This document shows positions 24,826 through 37,136 of a DNA stretch of 64,000 nt, in pieces. This stretch comes from Prostheceraeus crozeri (Eukaryota > Platyhelminthes > Polycladida > Euryleptidae). Location: the NCBI GenBank assembly GCA_907163375.1, contig CAJQUW010012890.1, forward strand, positions 310,001-374,000, given 5' to 3'. A program made the translations under genes and the position numbers. Numbering within the stretch: position 1 is the first letter of the stretch; each line of letters begins with the position of its first letter. A model generated the notes under the pieces. The model saw only the letters and a list, made by a program, of their open reading frames with translations. It was not told the DNA's origin and ran no database searches.

Positions 24826-25262
24826 AGCCCGAGTTAACTCGTATCGAGACGGCAAGACAATGGTGCGCTGCAGGAGGCAATACAATGAGAAACTGACCCC
24901 GAGTTAACTCGTATCGAGGCGGCAAGACAATATCACTGAACCAATTTAGGTAATTCTCTGTGTCTCTGAAGGGTTTCAGTCACTTCATACTAAGCACGAG
25001 TTAACTCGTTATTCGTGAAATTGGAGCACGTTATTCGTGAACAGTGGAAGGGAAAACTATCTGTCAGCGACAGTTGCCTGCCCTACCGATACGAGTTAAC
25101 TCGGGCTCAGTTTCTGAATGACAACTGCTGAATTCGGCGTCAGTGATATTTCACCGTCTGACGATACGAGTTAACTCGGGCTCAGTTTCCTGCTGTACTC
25201 CATTGTCACCGTCACCAGTCGACTGTTGATAACGCTCGATACGAGTTAAAGAGGACTCAGCC
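24826..25262. repeat. Palindrome-rich repeat, GAGTTAACTC family, copy 1
   Basis: The perfect palindrome GAGTTAACTC occurs five times (24831, 24901, 24998, 25093, 25168), with a sixth degenerate copy at 25243. The first two are followed by GTATCGAG; the last are preceded by CGATAC and followed by GGGCTCAG. The block is therefore an inverted arrangement around about 25050. Blocks such as GGCAAGACAAT and CAATGAGAAACTGA recur. A diverged relative lies at 43186-43350. Probably a MITE; no coding capacity. Confidence 0.7.
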
Positions 25263-25993
25263 GTTAAAGAGTTAATTATATTGCTCTGATTCTAGTCTCT
25301 GCTATGATACAAGAAGTCACATAATAAAAGGTTCACACTCAAATCTCGCACTCAAACCATTTGGATAGATAATTATCTTCTGTATGTCTAATTTCATATC
25401 GCCATCGACATCAGAGTCTGATTTAAATTCAGATTCGGTAACTTATTAGAGCTGCCTGTAACGGCGAGCACTGAATCATGTCATGACCCATCACGCTCAA
25501 GTTTTGTGTGAGTCTCGCCTTCAAGTGACCATGGGAAAGAAATAGAAAACACTATATTGAAACTAGAATATAGCAAAAATATAGGAGATAGAAACACTAC
25601 ACCGGAAATATGTCGTCCGGTGGTATACCGGCCACCACGCCTTGTCGGCAATGCAGTAGGAAGAATGCTTGACGAGTTTTCAGCTGTTATCCGAAAAGGT
25701 CATATATAATTATTGTTGTTATTCAATTTGGAAAATCATGCATTTTAATAGACATCGTCCTCTAACATGCGCCGCACTTCAAAGTGGGTGATTGTAAATA
25801 AATGCCGCGTCGTTTATTAGAGGAAATACGGTATGTAGATTTCATGTAATGGGTCTACTCAAGGCGATGACAAATAATTGATAACCCATGGCTGTAGTTG
25901 GTGCTGACTTCAATGACATCAACCCCACATTTGACGAGCTGATTCGCTGACTTCAAGATAGTTCTCATCAGTAACATGTCTCACCATTTCCAG

Positions 25994-26248
25994 GTTTGGA
26001 AGTCTACCACGATGCAACACGAACGGAACAAGTTGTGTTACTTCTGGTGGAACGCGCTCGTCTGCTAGATGAACTTGATGCCTTTCGAAGAAGTCAACAG
26101 CATTCTGGGGGTGTGCCTCAAATAAAAATCAACAATCACATTGTAACAGATGAAGAGGAAGATGCTGAAATTAGGAATGAACATCTTATGATGGAAGTAC
26201 AACAACTGCGAGAGGAAAATCAGAATTTGAAAGCTGTCCTTCTGAAGA
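25994..26248 (+). CDS. Coiled-coil gene, third visible exon
   Basis: Acceptor ACCATTTCCAG, donor AGA then GTGAGC. Phase 1 at both ends: it supplies GT to complete a glycine codon and leaves an A for the next exon (AAT, asparagine). It encodes 85 residues in three parts: a helix with VERARLLDELDAFRRSQQHS, a polar loop (GGVPQIKINNHIVTDEEEDA), then a leucine-zipper-like stretch (LMMEVQQLREENQNLKAVLL). Without the splice the frame would stop nine bases after the donor. The exon lies 160 bp after the right end of the repeat element at 25834. Confidence 0.85.
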
Positions 26249-26936
26249 GTGAGCTTTCGTAGATATTCTACATTTCTAAACGAAAAATTTAGCTTGTAGG
26301 AATGCTACTTAATATTTACAATCAGTAGAATAAACTTTCAGAAAATCATCATTGAGCACTGCAAAGTCTACTTCAGCGTCCACACCTGAACGATAATACA
26401 TGTATGTATTTTCGCAATAATTAAGTTTTGCTTCAAAGCTGTAAATGGATGGCTTGATGAGTTTTATTGACGAATTTTCTGAATCCAAAGTGATCATTCC
26501 GATTCTTGTGCAGTTGCGTAAGACTGCGAGATTGCTTATTTTACAGCAGCCATGGGTAATCAGTGACCTCTATATTTCGGACATGCGGAACTTCGAAATT
26601 CGAGTCGATTCTAAATTCTGACTGGAAAAATTTTGAATCGGCTCGTTGCGGCAGGCGAAAAATTGCTCCTATTGTTTTCTTTTGACTATCCTCTGAAGCT
26701 TTGATGTTAAATTTGCTTGATACCCGTGATTTTGGTTCTCTTTAAAAGCGGTTGAAGACGTCGGTTGCTGAACAAGATTCATTCACAGCAAATATGTCAC
26801 CACACGTGCTGCAAGTTTGACTCATTCACTCAAGCTTCCCTTTTCCAATTCCTGGAATGTTTTTACAAGCCCTGCCTAGTCCAAGCCTGTACAGGAATAA
26901 GTCTACATTCCAGAGCTCGACGTCTTCCGTAATAAA
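26249..26936. other. Start of intron 3, no feature seen
   Basis: No exon, repeat family or RNA gene recognised before the GC-rich element and pogo insertion at 26937. Confidence 0.45.
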
Positions 26937-26942
26937 TATGTA

Positions 26943-29900
26943 GGGGAAACCGTGGAGGTGTGGGACATTTTTACACAAAATGATCCGTGCTTCTCGTTAA
27001 TGCACTACACATAAATTTCTTTGTGGTTTTTGTGAAGTCCTGTGTACGCATCATTGTTTAAGCATAAACTTTTGCAATTGCACAAATGTTGGTGGGGAGA
27101 ATATTCATATTATAATTGTGATGGAAATGTCCCAATCCTCCTAAATTCTGGGATGCAGTGGGACAATATAATAGATGATGTGGGACAGGTTCAAACAGGA
27201 TATGCGTACTATTGCCTGGTATATTTCCATCATATTTCAGTGTGATAATTTTTATGTTATAAGTGTTGATAGCCTTTAAAATATAACTTTCCTTTTTTTA
27301 CTCAGATTGTATATGTTTGCTGAGGGCATATTCGTGCTATTAGGCCTATTTATATGCAAAATTCATGTTATTCAGACTTAAATGGAATTACATTTATGGA
27401 ATACCTTAAGCTTTGTAGGGAAAGTGTTAGCGATCACAATACCAGCCATAGTTAGCAGAACTACAATACTAAATCCTGATAGTGAAATCCCGATTACAAT
27501 TTTAATATAAGTCTATCTGATTTTGATATTATAGGCAATCTTACCCAAGAGGATTGTATATTCAAAGAGAAAATATGCAATTTTTAACGAAAGCTTACAT
27601 TCTTGATGTAATATAAACAAGAGAAAATGGCACAGTGAGCACTAGAAAAATTTTGTGACACACCAAATATCTTAAAACTCATAAGTTTATGGCGATTAGC
27701 ACTGGAAAATCTAGAAGAATTGAGTAAAATCCACATTTGGGAACGTGAATGTGTTTGCTGCTCGAGAAGAGCCACCAGGAGATATAGGAGTGGGCAAGGA
27801 ACGAACAATGTCATTTTCATCTATCCAATCCACATCTTTTTTCTCAGGGAATACGAAAGAATATGGAAGTCCGATTTTCATGAATGAAACAGTCTGTCTT
27901 TTCATGAAAGAAACTTCGAAAAGTCCATCAGCCGCTGACTCAATATATCCAGCGAAAAATTTCGATGCCCCATTTAGCAGATAGCGAACCAAAACGTGAC
28001 TGCCTACGTCAAATTTTCTTTCGTCTTCAGTTTCTCGTTCCAAACTTGAAATTTCAATTTCTTCGTCGTCGAGATCACCATCGTAGAAGCGGACATTTGC
28101 TAAGCGAATTTTCTTTCTCGGCTTGGACGGTTGATGATCTTGTGATTTGTGAAATTCCTGTCCTTGCTTACTTGTTTCAATATTTGTGAGAATCTTTGAA
28201 CAAGCAAATCGTTTGCGTCGAGGTGTCTGCGATGTGCAACCGATTGCAGAGGAATCAAAGGTCTAATCATTTCTGGACTTTTGTGACTCGATGGCACTTC
28301 AATTACAGATTGTGGCTCTTCCTCCTCCTGGTCAAGAGATTGCTCAGATGTATGATGTGATATAGGCCTATCACCTGTTGCATTGACATCATTATCATCG
28401 TTATTGTGTAGCTCTGGGAAACGATAGCGATCGAAAGGAAAGATGCCGGCGGAGCGAAATCCAGACATAATATTTTCGGGTGTCATTGCACGACTATAAG
28501 CCTGGCCCGCCAGTTCCGCAACGTCGTATTAAGTTATTCTTTTCCTGGGATTGCGAATAAGCCAAGAGTCACATGCGCTATTGTAAACTTCTTTAGCGGC
28601 CCATAAACACAGCGATCGAGGGGTTGAAGTTTGTGACTGGTATGCGTCGGTAAAGTTAGCAAGACAATGCCATTTTGACGAGCTTTTTCGATTGCAGGTA
28701 TAGACACGTGACTGTCGTGGTTGTCAAGAATTAGCAAGACCTGTTTCTGAAGCGACGGCTTTGAAAACATTATGAAGTGGTCAAGCCACTGAACGAAAAT
28801 GTCTGAATTTATCCAACCACTTTCGTTAGCTGCACCATCGGAACCAGAGGGACTTCCTTTCAACATATGGAGTTTGAAATTTACTGGTGGGAATATGAAA
28901 TAGGGTGGTATTGAATTTCCAATGGCATTTACAGCGCCAAGTAGTGTCACCAAACTGCCACGCTTCCCGAGGTTACTTTACCAACCTGCTTCAACTTTTT
29001 GTCTGCAACCACTTTAGATGGTGTATGAACTGTCATCATACCCGTTTCATCGCAGCTATAGATGTCACTGGGCTCGAATTGAAATTCCGTCAACAATTTC
29101 TCAAGATTGTCATAAAACTGTTCTACATTCATTCGATTGATATTTGTGGCCCTGTTCATACTGGTTGCTTCTGGTTTCCTAGTGCTTAATCACGGTTGTC
29201 GTCTTAGGAACCCAATCAACCATTCATAACCCGCCATTTGGTTGTCATTCCATGACTTCGGCACCGAAATGCCAATAGCCTTTGAATATTGCAGTGCAAG
29301 CTCCCTAACACACTTCATAGTAAGTCCAAAACACAACTTAGATGCCAATAAAAGATATTCAGTCAATTCAGTTTCCTGAGTTTCACTAAACACTTTCTTG
29401 TTCGCGTAATTTGGGGTGAGACGGATATTTTCTACTCCTCTTTCTTTCGCATTTGATACGTATCTTTGGTATCTCCAATGCTTTTGAGACCTCACGTATC
29501 GACCGTCCACTCAAACACAACTCCAGCACCTTTTCCATTACATCAGGAGGAGTTTGCTGTCCATTCTTCGTCTTCCGTTTCCAAATTCGTGGCATCGTAG
29601 AACTGAAACAAAAACAGATGGAGATATAGACCTATATACATATTTCAGTTTTCCATCAAAACTTCAAATGTTCTAGAATATTTTTAGCATACTCGTACAA
29701 TGCAGCTACATTTTTGTTGGGGAGGAGTGGGACAACTAGAGGAGGTGTGGCACGATTAATTATGCTGTTCGATTCTTGCTATTATAGAAATTCACGCATT
29801 TGTATCATAAGCATATGTTAACTATGTTTACCATGAAGTAAGCGTGTTTGATAAATCATCTATGAAATCAGTTCTTACATAATTCCTTATGTTCTTGTAA

Positions 29901-30318
29901 TCAAACTACCTTGTCCCAGTCCACCTGAAATGTCATGTTTCACTCCTCGCCAAAGGAGTTTTTGACCGATTATCTCTCCGAAATCTTTTGTCTGATCACA
30001 ATTCCAAATATTAGTGTGTTAAGACTTCAACGAAAGACTCAAGTGAAATTTTCAACATTTTTGTGATATTGACATTGAAATGTTACTTCACTGTTTTAAT
30101 TTTTCTTGAGTCTTGAAAAATTGCTCTAGGCGTCTTAAAAGCTAATGACTGTTTCTAGCAAAAAAGTACTAACAATTACTTACCAACTATGGCACGCCAA
30201 CGTACTTTATAAAACTGCGTAGCAGCTGGTTTGATTTAAATTTCGTGTCCATTTAAACAAAATCCATACGAGCTACTGTTCCACTGCTCCTTATGTCCCA
30301 CACCTCGACAGTTTCCCC
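26943..30318 (-). mobile_element. pogo-type DNA transposon, 3376 bp
   Basis: Inverted ends GGGGAAACCGTGGAGGTGTG (left) and GGGGAAACTGTCGAGGTGTG (right, inverted) are flanked by TA on both sides. The transposase lies on the minus strand. Inside both ends the word GGAGG(T)GTGGGACA recurs (26953, 27158, 27178, 29722 and, inverted, 27131, 29920, 30293), probably binding sites. The transposase is broken several times, so the copy is inactive, but the ends are still well conserved. Confidence 0.88.
27711..29595 (-). pseudogene. pogo/Tigger-type transposase, several frameshifts
   Basis: The N-terminus starts MPRIWKRKTKNGQQTP and has a psq-like helix-turn-helix (LSGRSIREVSKALEIP). It is followed by GYEWLIGFLRR and KPEATSMNRA, as in the DNA-binding part of DDE_1 proteins. 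Catalytic motifs are IYSCDETGM (first D), LILDNHDSH (second D) and HKLQPLDRCVYGPLKK (third D); I count 35 residues between the last two (DD35D). The C-terminus is long, acidic, then basic. In-frame stop near 29188 and frameshifts near 29465, 28950, 28530 and 28080 kill it. Intact relatives cut and paste at TA. Confidence 0.85.
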
Positions 30319-30797
30319 TACCTAAGCCGAGCCGCAGCTTGAGCCGAACCAAGCGGCTCGGCTCGACTTGGTTAAATATTGTCAGTGGAAGTCAGCGGAG
30401 AGGACTTCCAGACTGACAGCGTCACAACGCTCAATCTAAAGTCTGAATATGACAGCAGGCTTACTGCGGAGCAGTGACGCTAATTAATGGTTAATTTTTT
30501 TTCATATTTGATCTTATACGATAATAATGGGCAATTGTTTCTAAATGCAATGTAGACCTTACTCAGTGACATGACACTAAGATGTACATTGTATATAGCC
30601 GTATACTACACTATAACAACGATACAACTTTAATCAAGACTTTAAACGACAAATAATTGTAAATTATTCCACAGAACTGCATTGATGATACATGCATTTA
30701 TTTCTATATGCAGCAAATGCTCTGTAGTCTATCATTTGCCAGTACACCACATGCACGCCGTCCGTTACTTGATCTACTAGGCTAAATTTCTGCCATG

Positions 30798-31505
30798 CAG
30801 TCTGGCAGCCAGAGCGAGTTTCTGCCGGGAAGGAGGCCGGAAATGAGACTTTCACAGAATAATGTACACGCTATGCCTATAACGAATCTGCACGTCTGCC
30901 GAGTTCTAGTTAGTCCCTCTTCTTATCAGACAGGATCAAAGAAAAACACATGTAAATCCAATGGGACGCAGATTGCAGTTTTTGGCAAAAATGAAATTTT
31001 CTATCTTTCTTCAGATTTTTATTTTCAACAGAAAAGTACCGCGTCTGCAGCCATATTTTTTGGCATGGAATGTCTTCAGATCATTTATTAGCATGCTCAT
31101 CAACATTATCTATGAAGATACACACATTCGGATTTGGCAGGCCTTCTACTGTCTGCAAACACTAACATTTTGGCCCACGTCGCATACATTGCCGATCAGA
31201 AGCATGCTGATATCACATTCACATTATAGGAAATAACCTGAAGACACCTCATACGGAAAATTATGGATCCAGACTTTGTACTTTTCAGCTGTTAAGAGAA
31301 AACATAGAAATTTCATTTTTGCCAAAAACTGCAATTTGTATCCCATTGGATTTACATGTGTTTTTTATCCTGTCTGACAAGAAGAGGAACTCACTAGAAC
31401 TCGGCAAAGACGGAGATTCGTTGTGGCAATAGGGTGCACATCATTCTGTGAAAGTCTCATTTTCGACCTCGTTCCCTGCAGAAACTTGTTCTGGCTGCCG
31501 GACTA
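30798..31505. mobile_element. Long inverted-repeat element, TAGTCCGGCAGCCAG family, copy 2
   Basis: It begins AGTCTGGCAGCCAGAGCG and ends CTGGCTGCCGGACTA. Shared blocks with 9176-9881 include GAGACTTTCACAGAATAATG, CTGCACGTCTGCCGAGTTCT, GACAAGAAGAGGAACTCAC and TGGCATGGAATGTCTTCAG. The arms are more diverged than in copy 1. It lies inside the GC-rich element 26937-31620, hence inserted later than that element. Confidence 0.78.
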
Positions 31506-31620
31506 TTGTTTTGCTTAAAATTATTACGGCTCGTCGGCTCGGTTTGGCAAGCCTCGGTTACAACGACTAACGGCTCAGCTCGCCTCGCGCCTTGTCTTGA
31601 CGAGCCGTGTACATCTATTC

Positions 31621-33210
31621 TGCAAGCATTTACTTGCTGCGAATAAAGAAATCGACCTATCATATGTTGTCGTGAATTTGACGTGAATAAATAAGATAAG
31701 AATAGTAATCACTAATTATAGACAGCGATAACATGGAAGTTATGTATTCACTTCTATAAGTTTTGCGTGCATTATTTCTAGCAATACACTGTATCAACAG
31801 AATTTGCAAGGAAAGAGTTAGAGAATGTTTTAGCAGATAAATGATAATGAAAATAAGATTGATTAATCTTCTAATCCGCTTTTTAGTTATAATGTTGCGG
31901 CGAACCGAACTATTTTACTACATTTATGTGAAGAAGAACGGGCGATCAATTTATTGAGCGAAATCATGAACATATACAAGTTAAGAATATTTAAGCAGCA
32001 CTCATTGATTCTAGATCAAGACAATTGAGACTTTTCAAAGTTTTTCTGACAGCAATTAGCAGAAGCGTCTTCGTAGTAATACATTTCGAAAAGCTTCTTG
32101 CTGCCCTATTGTCGGGCCACCATGTGCGACTTCGCAGCTTTTTTTCTAGGCGATATCTACGTATGTTCAAAAATGTTCAATCCAGCAGAGCTGACATAAA
32201 TCTGCGGACGAGCCAGCATAATCAGAATTGGCAAGTTTCTTTCTTCAACGCAAACATAGTCATGATTGACTCTTCATTTCCATGAAAACTTAGGACATTA
32301 TAGGCCTGTGCGGTACATTTTTGCAATTATTTTACAAGATTACATGTCGTCACCATCATCAGCATTTAAAAATCTCAGAGATAAACAATGTGTAAATCAT
32401 ATGCGCATCATAATGAGTTACTTGAACCTCTCTAACATATCCGGTATGTATTAACCATTTCTTCGCTTAAATTATTTTCAAAACTAATGTTTTTTGAAAT
32501 TTCTTCAAATACAATCTATAAGCATTCTAGGCATCGTTGGGAAAGATGCCATTAGAATCGCATTGATCTCCACTTTCTTTTAGTAATTGATTTTTGCGGC
32601 GGTGGGATCAACATAAGTGTGCAATGTTGTCCCATAACATCAAAAGGATAAAATGTGCATGAAATGATTAATTCACGAGCAGAAAATTGACAAAATTGGA
32701 GAAAATCCATGTTACCTATCTTACGACTTGAAATAGGCAACATTCACCCGCGACTACAGCTTCTAGTCTGAGATTGAATCGCTGTGATGTGAAGTTCTCT
32801 TTTGCCCCGAGACAAAAGCTGTGCTATGTACATACACTCCCTTGCAAAAATTTGGAATCAAGCAAAAAGTTTTACTATTGATAGACATATTGCACTTTGC
32901 CATGTCACCGGTGTAATGAGACCCCCGCAAATCAAAATATCGCTAACAGGTTGCTATTTCTTAGTTCACTCGGAAAACAGAAAAAGCAATCTCTCCCTCT
33001 TTTACGACGATTCTTTATTTGTTGAAAAAGCGTTACCCTTACCTCTAGCTATTTCTTGGAACAACGCCATAGATAACTCTCACGAAAGGCTGTCAACAAC
33101 TACAGTTTCCTTCATCTCCTTATTATACTCGTCCGCCATTTGTTTGCGTCCCCTCTTCTATTATGGCTAAGTATGTCGGTAACAATTTTGACCTGTTGGT
33201 GTTTGTAATT
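31621..33210. other. Intron 3 sequence, no gene seen
   Basis: The open stretch at 32802-33170 (+, 122 codons) has no motif I recognise and no convincing splice sites, and is not called. No repeat shared with other parts of the window was noticed. Confidence 0.4.
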
Positions 33211-33376
33211 ACCTACAGTTAAAATTTGTTAATACCAATTACCAACACCTACAAGTAATTACCAACAGCTGCTGGTAATTACCTACAGATAATATTTATT
33301 AATACCAATTACCAACAGCTACAGGTAATTACCAACAGCTGCTGGTAATTACCTGCAGGTAAATGATTGTTAATAC
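33211..33376. repeat. 70-bp tandem repeat, 2.4 copies, with internal palindrome
   Basis: Each unit has ACCTACAG, TTAATACCAATTACCAACA and the near-perfect palindrome AATTACCAACAGCTGCTGGT continuing AATT. The two full units differ at only a few positions. It directly precedes the Tc1 remnant, and may be its expanded end. Confidence 0.75.
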
Positions 33377-33394
33377 GGGCACAGCTCTGTTTCT

Positions 33395-34300
33395 CCTGTT
33401 ATTCGTGCACAGGCATATGCGCTTCATATGAGTGGTATGGCTCAGCGGAATATTGCTCAACAATTGAGCATCAGTTAACATGCTGCTTATCTTGGCCATC
33501 AAAAAGCAACGGTCGACAAACGGCAGGTTTTGCGATACACCGATATCAGGGAGGCTACGAGTCACATGTGAACGCAGTGAAAGACCACTGAAATAAGCTG
33601 TGCAGCAAAATCCTTATGTCAGCCTCCCTGAATTGGTCCAAGGACTGGAAGCAGTGGGTACTTCGAAAGCGTCAGTCGACAACTTTAAAATGAATTAGGC
33701 TTAAAAGTCATCGCCCATCAAAAAAAAAGAATAACGCCAGCTATGGTTGCAAAGAGACTGGTATAAGCTCAAAAGTATGTTCACAGACTGCTGAACAATG
33801 TTATGTGGACCGATGATTGTTCCCTCGAGCAGTTTGATACCTGTCAATTAACAGTTCGTTGTCCAACCCCCAACGATGCAGGCCCAAGTATGTGGTCTAC
33901 ACAATGAGGCATTCAGTCAAACAAATGATTTGGGGCTCCATCAGCTCTCATGGAAGATGTCTATTTTTTTCTACCTGTAGGGGAAACCATGAGCTGTGCA
34001 GCATATCTCAATTTGCTGAAAGGGAAACTGAGTAATCACATGGCAATTGATTCCTCACTTATTCTGATGCACAGACATATGCGCTTCATGTGAATGGTAT
34101 ATGGCTAAACGGAATACTGTTCAACAACTGAGCATCAGTCAACATGCTGCTTACTTGCCATCGAACAATAATTGTCTCTCAGAGCTTGATTCAAAGGATA
34201 TAATGGTGCTGGATTTGCCTGGAAATTCTCTGGATTGCAATTCCCTGGAAAATATATAGAGCAGGGTGAAGCAGAATATTTTTGGGAAGTTACATTCATG
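33395..34300 (+). mobile_element. Tc1-like transposon remnant
   Basis: Translated pieces show a helix-turn-helix start (RLHMSGMAQRNIAQQLSI), MWTDDCSLEQF (first catalytic D), IWGSISSHGRC and, near the end, PGNSLDCNSLENI with VKQNIFGK, as in the Tc1 NSPDLNPIENLW box. Stops and frameshifts are many and the middle catalytic block is missing. The DNA-binding part appears twice: 33407-33490 and again at 34075-34160, in the middle of the catalytic region. This points to a rearrangement or two merged copies. Confidence 0.7.
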
Positions 34301-37136
34301 TGCATTCATGTCTAGAGTCATCAGTTAAAAGAAACAAAGGGGACAATTATAGTTTGCTAGCTTCAAGTCCATGACCTGAATGAGGATGCCTGCTAGATCA
34401 GTTTCTGCAGCGGTAGTGTTGTGTGCTTGTGTGAAACAACGGATTGGATCGAAAGATGACTGCGCCATTGAGGAGGCGATTGTTGCTCATAGAAATCGAC
34501 AACAATAAAGCCTCTAGGACGGAGGTTAGGCTTCATACAATACACAATAGTGGCACATAAATCGCACGCATTTTCACTTAGATACACTTGTCATCGGCTG
34601 CATCATTGGGTCAGAATCAGTCACATGTGTAAATCAAAACTTAGTTCCCCCGGATGTGCCGCGACCTTGAGTCAATTTCCATTCTAGTCAACTTCAGTCA
34701 AACAATCTATTTCTATGTTGTTGCTAGAACAAAAACGCCGATTCAATGAAAGTTGGGAAGTTGAATTTTTTTCACTGCGATAGCGGCAAATGGACTCATG
34801 AAGTGTCTCATTTGCGAAGAAGTAATTTAGACCGTAAAAAGTGATAATGCAAAACAGCACTAACGTCGCCTCGAATCTCATTCTATCACAAATCTACAAG
34901 GCGAGGAGAGAAAAATCTGCGTAGCAAATGTGATCAAGAAAATACAGCAGCAAACGACAAATTACGGTTGCCCTTACAAAAATGTGCTTTAAATTTTTAG
35001 GTGCTAATAACACATTAAGCTTAAAATCTTTTTGTGTCAGAAATGACCTAACTCATTCTTTACGAAGTAGGCCTTCATGGGATTTTCACTGCGTCATTCA
35101 TCAGGGAAAGCTAGTTTGAGTGGTGGAATATAAAAATGATTGGCTATTGACCTAGTTGTTTGCACACATATTAAGTGCGGCCTTGATTCTTTCGGCCTTC
35201 GAAATGGCGGCCGAAAAATGCAAAAGCTATGCCAAATTGAAGAGCGAAGCATCAGCCATGAGATCTCAATCTCTTGATCTTTGCAAGAATGCATAAAACT
35301 CGCTTGGGCGACGAAAATATTGCGCGAATACTGTCGCCGTCTGGTGCATTCGATGCCTGAGTGGAAAAAAATAAAGCATATTTTTCGGAGGAAAGATTTC
35401 TGATTCAAAACTTTTGCAAGGGACTGATTTCCCTTGTTGATTGCAGGTTCACAATTTGACGTCTTATGACAAGGTTCTGCTATGTATGAATGGATGGGAC
35501 GCAAGGCGATTTATCGACTTTGCGATTATCATTCTCTTTCGATATTCAGGTGATTTATATATATATAATAATAATAGATCTTTATTCGTCAAAACATATG
35601 GCGGTAATGACATCATGGAATTCAATACAGTGGCAAATTCATGAATGTACAGAATACTTTACAAAGGAGGAATTGTACATGGCAGAGCGTCGACGGAGCG
35701 GTAGAAGCTGCCTGGTGTGTCTAATACCGGTCTTCTGGTCGCGTGTGATGAAAAAATCTGCCAGCGGATGAGTCTCTTTGTCTCTTGCAATTTTTCAGTT
35801 TTCACACATGATTTGTCTAAATGTTTCTGGCAGGCTGACATTTGTTGCACATACAGATGCCCACCTACGGGCTTCCAAATGAAAATGAACAAGCTTTTAA
35901 ATTGCTCTTTATACATCACAACATAACCAACAACAAAAAAACAATGTGGCAGACACGAAACTGATGTATGCTTGCCAAATAATGTAAAAAACAATGGGTT
36001 TTTTTTCGCTTAACTAAACTATTGACAACGCTCGACAACATTTTGACAACAACAAGTGAATTTCTTTTCCCATCTCGCATTTAAAACTAAGAAACGACAC
36101 CACAAAATCTTCAAACTGTCAACATCCCAATTACAACATTACAACAATGAGAGGGGGACACAGATGTGGGGGGTTGGGGGAGTTCCAACACAGTATTCCT
36201 ATGATGTGTCTTGCTTGTTGTCTTGGTTAATTTTTTGTTAGTGATTTTTCTCTTGGAACCACTGACTAACTTGAACAAGTATTCACAGAAACTATCAACA
36301 ACCAAAGGTTGTTTGTAACAAATAAAATTAAATCACCGTAACATCATCCGCATCAAAGGAACCCACTTCTATGTCTTCAATTTAAAGGAAGGTCCGTTAA
36401 TCAAGGCCACAAAAAATCGGCTTGATTCCATGCTTGAGGCACCCCACTGTGAACGGCTTTCATTCGGCATACGAGAGGAAGCTTTAAAAAAACAACGCTG
36501 GAAACGATTTAAGAGAAGCTTTGAAATGAACTTGATGACTAAGGTTTTCAGTCGAAGTGAATCATTATCTAGCAACATATTTACTTCAATGTCGATGGAA
36601 CACTTCAGAGAGTACATTAAGCATCACTCAAATGTAAAACATATTATCGTTTGAAGCAACAGTTGTGGTTATCAAGACAAGCGTGCTGCAGTCTTGCCAA
36701 TGTAGGCTAACTAGGTAGTCACTATAACTCAAAAATGCTTGATGCAAGTTATGCACACATGGAATGCGATAGTGCTCATTCGGAAACATAGAGAATTATT
36801 TGCACTGATGTACACGTATGTCTTCCAACAGACTATGTTGCTCTCATGAAAACTGTGCGGCAAAGTCCTTCTTACTTGAACGTGAGAGCGTTGTCATAGA
36901 GATCTCAAAAATGTGAAAAATGTGTCGGATCGTCATATAAGCTCCATTCTCCCTGGAAAGAAAGCTGTTAACAGTACTGTACATGTCCAGAACGTCATAG
37001 TGCCCCAGTCTCCTCTTTTGTGGGTCGAAGAATCAGGCAATTCATCATCATTTAACAACTAGAAAAGATAAGTGATTGATTTTGTGTTTCTGAAACTCAC
37101 ATTTTTATTTGTTTTGATATGTTAGCGCGTTGCAAT
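34301..37136. other. Intron 3 sequence, no supported gene
   Basis: One open stretch at 36321-36654 (+) reads 111 codons and is rich in basic residues (for example ALKKQRWKRFKRSFEMN). A possible acceptor (CTTCAATTTAAAG at 36383) lies inside it, but no donor or partner exon was found. A random or decayed sequence is as likely as a terminal exon. Other open stretches (35094-35504, -) have no recognisable content. Confidence 0.35.

Larger units (their letters stand above)
23375..25834. mobile_element. Element with TACCGTATTTCCTCTAATAA ends (or two short relatives)
   Basis: The left end reads TTACCGTATTTCCTCTTGTA then CCTCTAATAAACGCCGCACC. The right end, inverted, reads TACCGTATTTCCTCTAATAA then ACGACGCGGCATTTATT. 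They could be the two termini of one 2.46-kb element that took up a Penelope-like fragment and a palindrome-rich repeat. However, the right end also has a direct CCTCTAACATGCGCCGCACT about 50 bp inside, so 25745-25834 may be a compact copy of its own. Confidence 0.5.
26937..31620. mobile_element. GC-rich inverted-repeat element, TAGATGTACCTAAGCCGAGCC family, split by two insertions
   Basis: The left tip is AAATATG then, after the pogo insertion, TACCTAAGCCGAGCCGCAG. The right tip at 31525-31620 ends CGAGCCGTGTACATCTATT, its inverse. A related short copy at 44658-44740 ends CGGCTTAGGTACATCTATTA. Bringing the flanks of the pogo element together across its TA target gives ATGTACCTAAGCCGAGCC, matching that copy. 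A second element, 30798-31505, lies inside too. No coding sequence belongs to the host element. Confidence 0.65.

Noticed and set aside
32802-33170. 122-codon open stretch
   Set aside because: Same reasons: no motif, no splice partner, length within chance.
36321-36654. Basic 111-codon open stretch as a terminal exon
   Set aside because: It looks slightly protein-like but has only a weak acceptor, and no donor exon in a matching phase was found. I left it as a note.
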